From NCBI RefSeq assembly GCF_036227125.1, contig NZ_CP109435.1:3720001-3784000 (forward strand): DNA of 64,000 nt, written 5' to 3'. Positions 59,305-64,000 of the stretch are shown piece by piece. The translations under genes were made by a program, and so were the position numbers. The notes under the pieces were generated by a model. The model was not told the origin of the DNA. It did no database searches and was given only the letters and a program-made list of their open reading frames with translations. The stretch's first letter is position 1, and each line of letters begins with the position of its first letter. The stretch is from Streptomyces sp. NBC_01485. GTDB lineage: Bacteria > Actinomycetota > Actinomycetes > Streptomycetales > Streptomycetaceae.

Positions 59305-60654
59305 CTAGGCGCGCAGGGCGTCCACGGCCCGGGCGAGGGCCTGGGGCACGTCGGGGACGAGCGTGTGCGCCCCGTCGCGCACGACGTGCCGTCCGGCGAC
59401 GACCGTATGCCGTACGTCCGCCGCGGTCGCCGCGAATACGGCCGTCTCGGCGCCGAGCCGGGGCACCGGGCCGGCCGTCCTGACCGAGTCGAGGGCGATC
59501 GTCGTGAAGTCGGCGGCCGCGCCGGGCTCCAGGGTGCCCGCGTCCGGGTTGCCGAGGGCGGCGTGGCCGTCGGCGGAGGCGGCGCGCAGCAGGGCCGCCG
59601 CCGTCCAGTGACCGCGGGTGCGGGTGCGCAGCCGCTCGTTGAGCTCCATCGCGCGGGCCTCTTCGAGCAGGTCGATGACGGCGTGGCTGTCGGAGCCGAG
59701 GGACAGGGGCGAGCCCGCGGCCTGGAGGGCGACGGCCGGACCGATGCCGTCGGCGAGGTCGCGTTCGGTCGTCGGACACATACAGGTGCCGGTGCCGGAG
59801 CGGCCGAGGAGGGCGATGTCCTCGTCGGTGAGGTGGGTGTTGTGGACGCCGGTGGTGCGCGGGCCGAGGACGCCGTGCTCGGCGAGGAGCTGCGTCGGCG
59901 TGCGGCCGTGGGCCTCGCGGCAGGCGTCGTTCTCGGCGGTCTGCTCGGACAGGTGCACGTGCAGTGGCGCCCGCCGCTCCTGCGCCCAGCGGGCCACGGT
60001 GGCCAACTGGTCGGCGGGCACGGCCCGTACGGAGTGGACGGCCGCCCCGATCCTCGCGTGATCCCGTTCCTTGAGAAGTGAACAGCGTGCGGCCCAGGCG
60101 TCCGCGTCGCCGTCGGAGAAGCGGAGCTGGTGGGCGTTCGGGGCCTGGCCGAAGCCGGCGGAGAGGTAGGCGGTGTCGAGGAGGGTGATGCGGATGCCGG
60201 CTTCGGCGGCGGCCTCGATCAGGGCCTCGCCCATGGCGTTGGGGTCGGCGTAGGGGGTGCCGCCGGGGGCGTGGTGCAGGTAGTGGAACTCGCCGACGGC
60301 CGTGATGCCGGCCAGCGCCATCTCGGCGTACACCGCGCGGGCCAGCTGGTGATAGGTCTCCGGGGTCAGCCGGTCGGCGACCGAGTACATGACCTCGCGC
60401 CAGGTCCAGAAAGTGCCGGAGCCGACCTGGACGGTGCCGCGAAGGGCGCGGTGGAAGGCGTGGCTGTGGGCGTTCGCCAGGCCCGGGAGGGTCAGTCCGC
60501 GCAGGATCTCGGCGCCGGGCGGCGGGGAGCCGACGCCCGTCCGGACGGCGGTGATGCGGCCGTCGGCCACCTCCAGGGCGACGCCCGGCTCGACGTTCGT
60601 GTCGAGCCAGGCGTGCTCCAGCCAGTACGTCCGTGTCCGCTGCGTGGGGGTCAC
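59305..60654 (-). CDS. hutF: Formimidoylglutamate deiminase HutF
   Basis: A 449-residue amidohydrolase converting N-formimino-L-glutamate to N-formyl-L-glutamate plus ammonia, the HutF branch of the pathway. The metal motif NAHSHAFHRAL, VHLSEQ and LGSDSHAV are intact. GTG start overlaps the M20 stop by four bases. Its product needs an N-formylglutamate deformylase (HutG), not seen in the window. Confidence 0.93.
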   Translation of the reverse strand: MTPTQRTRTYWLEHAWLDTNVEPGVALEVADGRITAVRTGVGSPPPGAEILRGLTLPGLANAHSHAFHRALRGTVQVGSGTFWTWREVMYSVADRLTPETYHQLARAVYAEMALAGITAVGEFHYLHHAPGGTPYADPNAMGEALIEAAAEAGIRITLLDTAYLSAGFGQAPNAHQLRFSDGDADAWAARCSLLKERDHARIGAAVHSVRAVPADQLATVARWAQERRAPLHVHLSEQTAENDACREAHGRTPTQLLAEHGVLGPRTTGVHNTHLTDEDIALLGRSGTGTCMCPTTERDLADGIGPAVALQAAGSPLSLGSDSHAVIDLLEEARAMELNERLRTRTRGHWTAAALLRAASADGHAALGNPDAGTLEPGAAADFTTIALDSVRTAGPVPRLGAETAVFAATAADVRHTVVAGRHVVRDGAHTLVPDVPQALARAVDALRA

Positions 60655-62018
60655 CGGCAGGCCAGTCCTTCCAGTACGTCGGCGAGGGCGTGCACCCCGG
60701 CCACGCAGTCGTCCTCGGCGGCGAACTCGGCCGGGGAGTGCGAGACGCCCGTGGGGTTGCGCACGAACAGCATGGCGGTCGGGATGGCCCCGGAGAGGAT
60801 TCCGGCGTCGTGTCCGGCGCCGGTGCCCAGGACGGGGACCTTGAGGTCGGTGCCCTTGTCCTTGCCGAGGATGCGGGCGAGTTCGTCGCGCAGGGCGTGG
60901 TCGAACTCGACGACGGGCGTGAACGACTCACGGACGATGTCGAGGTCGATGCCGTGGGCGGCGGCGTACTCACGGGCGGCTTTCTCGATGCCCGTGACCA
61001 CCGTGTCCAGGGTGTCCTGGTCGGCGGCGCGGGAGTCGAGCCAGCCGCGCACCAGGGAGGGGATGGCGTTGACGCCGTTCGGCTCGACGGAGATCTTGCC
61101 GAAGGTGGCGACGGCGCCCGCGAGTCGCGCTTCGCGGCGGGCGGCGAGGACCGTCTCGGCGTAGGACAGCATCGGGTCGCGGCGGTCCACGAGGCGGGTG
61201 GTGCCGGCGTGGTTGGCCTCGCCCCGGAAGTCGAACCGCCAGCGCCCGTGCGGCCAGATGGCACTGGCGATGCCCACCTGGTCCCCGCTCAGGTCGAGCG
61301 CGCGGCCCTGCTCGACGTGGAGTTCGACGAAGGCGCCGATGCGGGCCAGCCGCTCCGGGTCGGGGCCGATGGCTTCGGGGTCGTGTCCGGCGGCCTCCAT
61401 GGCCCTCGGGAGGGTGATGCCGTCGCCGTCGGTGAGCTTGTGGGCCTGCTCGACGGTGAGCTGTCCGGCGGTGAGCCGGGAGCCGACGCAGGCGAGCCCG
61501 AAGCGGGCGCCCTCCTCGTCGCCGAAGTTGACGAGGGCGAGCGGCCTGGTGAACGTGACGCCCCGCGCGCGGAGTTCGTCGAGCGCGGCGAAGGAGGACA
61601 CGACGCCGAGAGGCCCGTCGAAGGCACCGCCGTCCGGCACGGAGTCGAGATGCGACCCGGTGACGACGGCGTCCCCGGCGGCCGGATCCCCCAGCCACGC
61701 CCACTGGTTGCCGTTGCGGTCCAGCTCGTGGACCAGCCCACGCGCCTCGGCCTGCGCCCGGAACCAGTCCCGGCACTCGGCATCGGCGGCCGTCCAGGCG
61801 TAACGCCGGTAGCCACGGGTGTCCGGGTGCCGGCCGATGGGCAGCAGGTCGCGCCACATCTCGAGGAAGGAGGCGCCGGTCGGCGCGGTCGCGCCGGGCT
61901 GCGGGCGGCCGTTCCGCAAGGCGGCGCGGGCGGTGGGCACAGCCGGATCTGCGGGCGGCGGCGAGACATCCGCCCCCGCCGAAGAGTTGCCGTGCCGCTC
62001 GTCTCCCGGAAGGGTCAC
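60651..62018 (-). CDS. M20 amidohydrolase (allantoate amidohydrolase-like)
   Basis: A 455-residue M20 metallohydrolase of the allantoate amidohydrolase/carbamoylase type. The metal motifs GSHLDSVPDGGAFDG and NFGDEEGARFG, ELHVEQGR and GTGAGHDA are intact; an extra N-terminal ~45 residues are disordered. It overlaps both hutU (62015) and hutF (60654) by four bases, so it is embedded in the hut operon. The context suggests it hydrolyses N-formylglutamate or a related N-substituted amino acid rather than allantoate; this is inference. Confidence 0.9.
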   Translation of the reverse strand: MTLPGDERHGNSSAGADVSPPPADPAVPTARAALRNGRPQPGATAPTGASFLEMWRDLLPIGRHPDTRGYRRYAWTAADAECRDWFRAQAEARGLVHELDRNGNQWAWLGDPAAGDAVVTGSHLDSVPDGGAFDGPLGVVSSFAALDELRARGVTFTRPLALVNFGDEEGARFGLACVGSRLTAGQLTVEQAHKLTDGDGITLPRAMEAAGHDPEAIGPDPERLARIGAFVELHVEQGRALDLSGDQVGIASAIWPHGRWRFDFRGEANHAGTTRLVDRRDPMLSYAETVLAARREARLAGAVATFGKISVEPNGVNAIPSLVRGWLDSRAADQDTLDTVVTGIEKAAREYAAAHGIDLDIVRESFTPVVEFDHALRDELARILGKDKGTDLKVPVLGTGAGHDAGILSGAIPTAMLFVRNPTGVSHSPAEFAAEDDCVAGVHALADVLEGLACR

Positions 62019-63679
62019 GCGTCGTCACCCTCGCGCATCGGCACCCGGACGCCCCGCTCGTCGGCGACCGACTCGGCGATGTCGTAGCCCGCGTCCACGT
62101 GCCGGATGACGCCCATGCCGGGGTCGTTGGTCAGGACCCGGCGGATCTTCTCGCCGGCGAGCTTCGTGCCGTCCGCCACGGACACCTGGCCGGCGTGGAT
62201 GGAGCGGCCCATGCCGACGCCGCCGCCGTGGTGGATCGACACCCAGGAGGCACCCGACGCCACGTTCACCATGGCGTTCAGCAGCGGCCAGTCGGCGATC
62301 GCGTCGGAGCCGTCGAGCATGGCCTCGGTCTCGCGGTACGGGGAGGCGACGGAACCGCAGTCGAGGTGGTCGCGGCCGATGGCCAGCGGCGCGGCCAGCT
62401 CACCGCTCGCCACCATGTCGTTGAACCGCTCGCCGGCCTTGTCGCGCTCGCCGTAGCCGAGCCAGCAGATCCGGGCGGGCAGGCCCTGGAAGTGGACCCG
62501 CTCGCCGGCCATCTTCATCCAGCGGTGCAGGGATTCGTTCTCCGGGAAGAGGTCGAGGATCGCCTTGTCGGTCTTGGCGATGTCGGAGGCCTCGCCGGAC
62601 AGGGCGGCCCAGCGGAAGGGGCCCTTGCCCTCGCAGAACAGCGGGCGGATGTAGGCCGGTACGAAGCCGGGGAACGCGAACGCCCGGTCGTACCCGGCGA
62701 GTTGGGCCTCGCCGCGGATGGAGTTGCCGTAGTCGAAGACCTCGGCGCCGGCGTCCATGAAGCCGACCATCGCCTCGACGTGCCGGGCCATGGACTCACG
62801 GGCGCGGGTGGTGAAGCCCGCCGGGTCCTTGGCGGCCGCGTCGGCCATGTCGTCGAAGTCGACGCCGACGGGGAGGTAGGCCAGCGGGTCGTGGGCCGAG
62901 GTCTGGTCGGTCACGATGTCGATGGGGGCGCTCTCGGCGAGCATGCGCGGGAGCAGTTCGGCGGCGTTGCCCAGCAGGCCGATGGAGAGCGGGCGGCGGG
63001 CGTCACGGGCCTCGACGGCGAGCTGGAGGGCGTGCTCCAGGGAGTCGGCCTTCACGTCGAGGTAGCGGTGCTCGATACGGCGCTCGATGGCGCGCGGGTC
63101 GACGTCGATGCAGATCGCGACGCCGTCGTTCATCGTCACCGCGAGGGGCTGGGCGCCGCCCATGCCGCCGAGGCCGGCGGTGAGGGTGATCGTGCCCGCG
63201 AGGGTGCCGTCGAACTTCTTCGCGGCGACGGCGGCGAAGGTCTCGTAGGTGCCCTGGAGGATGCCCTGGGTGCCGATGTAGATCCAGGAACCGGCGGTCA
63301 TCTGGCCGTACATCGTCAGGCCGAGCTGCTCCAGCCTGCGGAACTCCTCCCAGTTGGCCCAGTCGCCGACGAGGTTGGAGTTGGCGATGAGGACGCGCGG
63401 GGCCCACTCGTGGGTCTGCATGACGCCGACCGGCCGGCCGGACTGGACGAGCATCGTCTCGTCCTGCTTCAGGGTGCGCAGCGTGCGCACCATGGCGTCG
63501 TACGAGCGCCAGTCACGGGCCGCCTTGCCCGTGCCGCCGTAGACGACGAGCTTGTCGGGGTGTTCGGCCACCTCGGGGTCGAGGTTGTTCTGCAGCATCC
63601 GCAGGGCGGCCTCCTGCTGCCATCCCAGGGCGCTCAGTTCCGTACCGCGCGACGCTCGTACGGGGCGGGGTCCTGACAT
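62015..63679 (-). CDS. hutU: Urocanate hydratase HutU
   Basis: A 554-residue NAD-dependent urocanase converting urocanate to imidazolonepropionate. The family blocks VVYGGTGKAARDW, SGPRPVGVMQTHEWAPRV-like start and the C-terminal DCGSVASPYRETEAM are intact. ATG at 63679 with GGAGG six bases upstream; longer starts are not supported. First gene of the hut operon. Confidence 0.96.
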   Translation of the reverse strand: MSGPRPVRASRGTELSALGWQQEAALRMLQNNLDPEVAEHPDKLVVYGGTGKAARDWRSYDAMVRTLRTLKQDETMLVQSGRPVGVMQTHEWAPRVLIANSNLVGDWANWEEFRRLEQLGLTMYGQMTAGSWIYIGTQGILQGTYETFAAVAAKKFDGTLAGTITLTAGLGGMGGAQPLAVTMNDGVAICIDVDPRAIERRIEHRYLDVKADSLEHALQLAVEARDARRPLSIGLLGNAAELLPRMLAESAPIDIVTDQTSAHDPLAYLPVGVDFDDMADAAAKDPAGFTTRARESMARHVEAMVGFMDAGAEVFDYGNSIRGEAQLAGYDRAFAFPGFVPAYIRPLFCEGKGPFRWAALSGEASDIAKTDKAILDLFPENESLHRWMKMAGERVHFQGLPARICWLGYGERDKAGERFNDMVASGELAAPLAIGRDHLDCGSVASPYRETEAMLDGSDAIADWPLLNAMVNVASGASWVSIHHGGGVGMGRSIHAGQVSVADGTKLAGEKIRRVLTNDPGMGVIRHVDAGYDIAESVADERGVRVPMREGDDA

Positions 63680-63733
63680 GGTCTGCCTCCTTGCGGATGG
63701 GTGATCCCGGCGGGTGTTGCTGTTGTTATTCAC

Positions 63734-63762
63734 ATCCTGGCCCGCTGAATAGAGCTAGTCAA
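63734..63762 (-). promoter_or_regulatory. Putative hut promoter (TTGACT-17-CAGGAT)
   Basis: On the minus strand TTGACT (63762-63757) and CAGGAT (63739-63734) are 17 bp apart, about 55 bp before hutU. An imperfect palindrome around TAGAGCTAGT overlaps the -35 region and may be the operator. Confidence 0.6.
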
Positions 63763-63800
63763 TAGGGCGGGGGCCGAAGACGGGAGACACAGCAGGAGAA

Positions 63801-63867
63801 GGGAGGGTGCGCGCCGCGGGCAGGGGAGGGCGCGCGCCACAGAGAGGGAGGGCGCGCGCCGCCGCGC
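63801..63867. repeat. Three 22-23-bp direct repeats (GGGAGGGYGCGCGCC)
   Basis: Units begin at 63801, 63824 and 63846. No gene is seen from 63763 to the window end; a GCGCGC-rich tract continues to about 63905. Confidence 0.7.
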
Positions 63868-64000
63868 TCACCACCCCGGACGGACGCGCGCGCCGTTGAC
63901 GCGCACAGGTGCGCAAGAGGTTGATGGGAGCCGATGGGGGGGCCGATGAGAACGGGGTCAGCCGACCCACGTTAGTGACCCGGCCGCATGTTCCGCTGGA

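Noticed and set aside
63755..63970. 71-codon minus-strand frame at the right edge
   Set aside because: Falls in GCGCGC-rich repeats with no family resemblance.
1..64000. tRNA, rRNA, prophage or secondary-metabolite cluster
   Set aside because: No cloverleaf, rRNA, phage structural or PKS/NRPS sequence was recognised; a tRNAscan-SE/antiSMASH run would settle it.

Overview
The window is high-GC actinobacterial chromosome with strong third-position GC bias, many GTG starts and 4-bp GTGA/ATGA gene overlaps. WhiB, the F420 genes fbiA/fbiB, several LCP cell-wall transferases, BldB/WhiJ-type DUF397/XRE gene pairs and a HutF-type histidine pathway all point to Streptomyces. Gene order resembles the core-chromosome stretch of S. 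coelicolor from manB through whiB (SCO3034) and the Sco3058 dipeptidase to hutU. This synteny is recalled, not computed.

Layout. 1-8.5 kb: phosphomannomutase (5' part), a DUF3499 protein, a Zincin-like protein, and an operon of a giant membrane glycosyltransferase with a DUF5719 protein, then whiB. 9-12.3 kb: a probable leaderless polycysteine leader peptide, cysteine dioxygenase, then fbiA and an fbiB split in two by a frame change at its domain boundary. 12.3-15.1 kb: an AlkA-like glycosylase whose stop codon touches the end of an IS200/IS605-type element carrying an intact TnpB and a divergent Arc/RHH gene. 15.1-30 kb is cell-envelope chromosome: NDP-mannose-type nucleotidyltransferase, secreted PGRP amidase, five LCP transferases, a family 2 glycosyltransferase, plus a Cys/Met-rich copper-binding protein and a thioesterase. 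30-35 kb holds two XRE(DUF5753)/DUF397-type modules with small associated proteins, one of them frameshifted.

35-43.5 kb: acyl-CoA dehydrogenase, UDP-glucose dehydrogenase, a glyoxalase remnant, a metal-ligand-less dipeptidase paralogue, a YefM-YoeB module, the active dipeptidase, purE-purK and a GtrA protein. 43.6-53 kb: an OmpR-type two-component system, a POT peptide transporter, a sortase-substrate cluster (LAXTG and LPXTG anchors with a membrane partner) and a seryl-tRNA synthetase behind a T-box with a UCC specifier. 53-58 kb: an anti-sigma/anti-anti-sigma/SigB-family locus and a membrane protein joining sigma-like, zinc anti-sigma-like and extracellular ricin-lectin parts. 58-63.7 kb: the hutU-M20 amidohydrolase-hutF-hutI histidine-utilisation cluster read leftward from one promoter.

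A structured intergenic repeat occurs three times (about 15.2, 19.2 and 43.5 kb), each time just 3' of genes. No rRNA, tRNA, CRISPR array or biosynthetic gene cluster was recognised. The most interesting items are the polycysteine leader before cysteine dioxygenase, the T-box seryl-tRNA synthetase, the TnpB/RHH pair, the lectin-sigma-anti-sigma fusion, the split fbiB and the dead dipeptidase paralogue.
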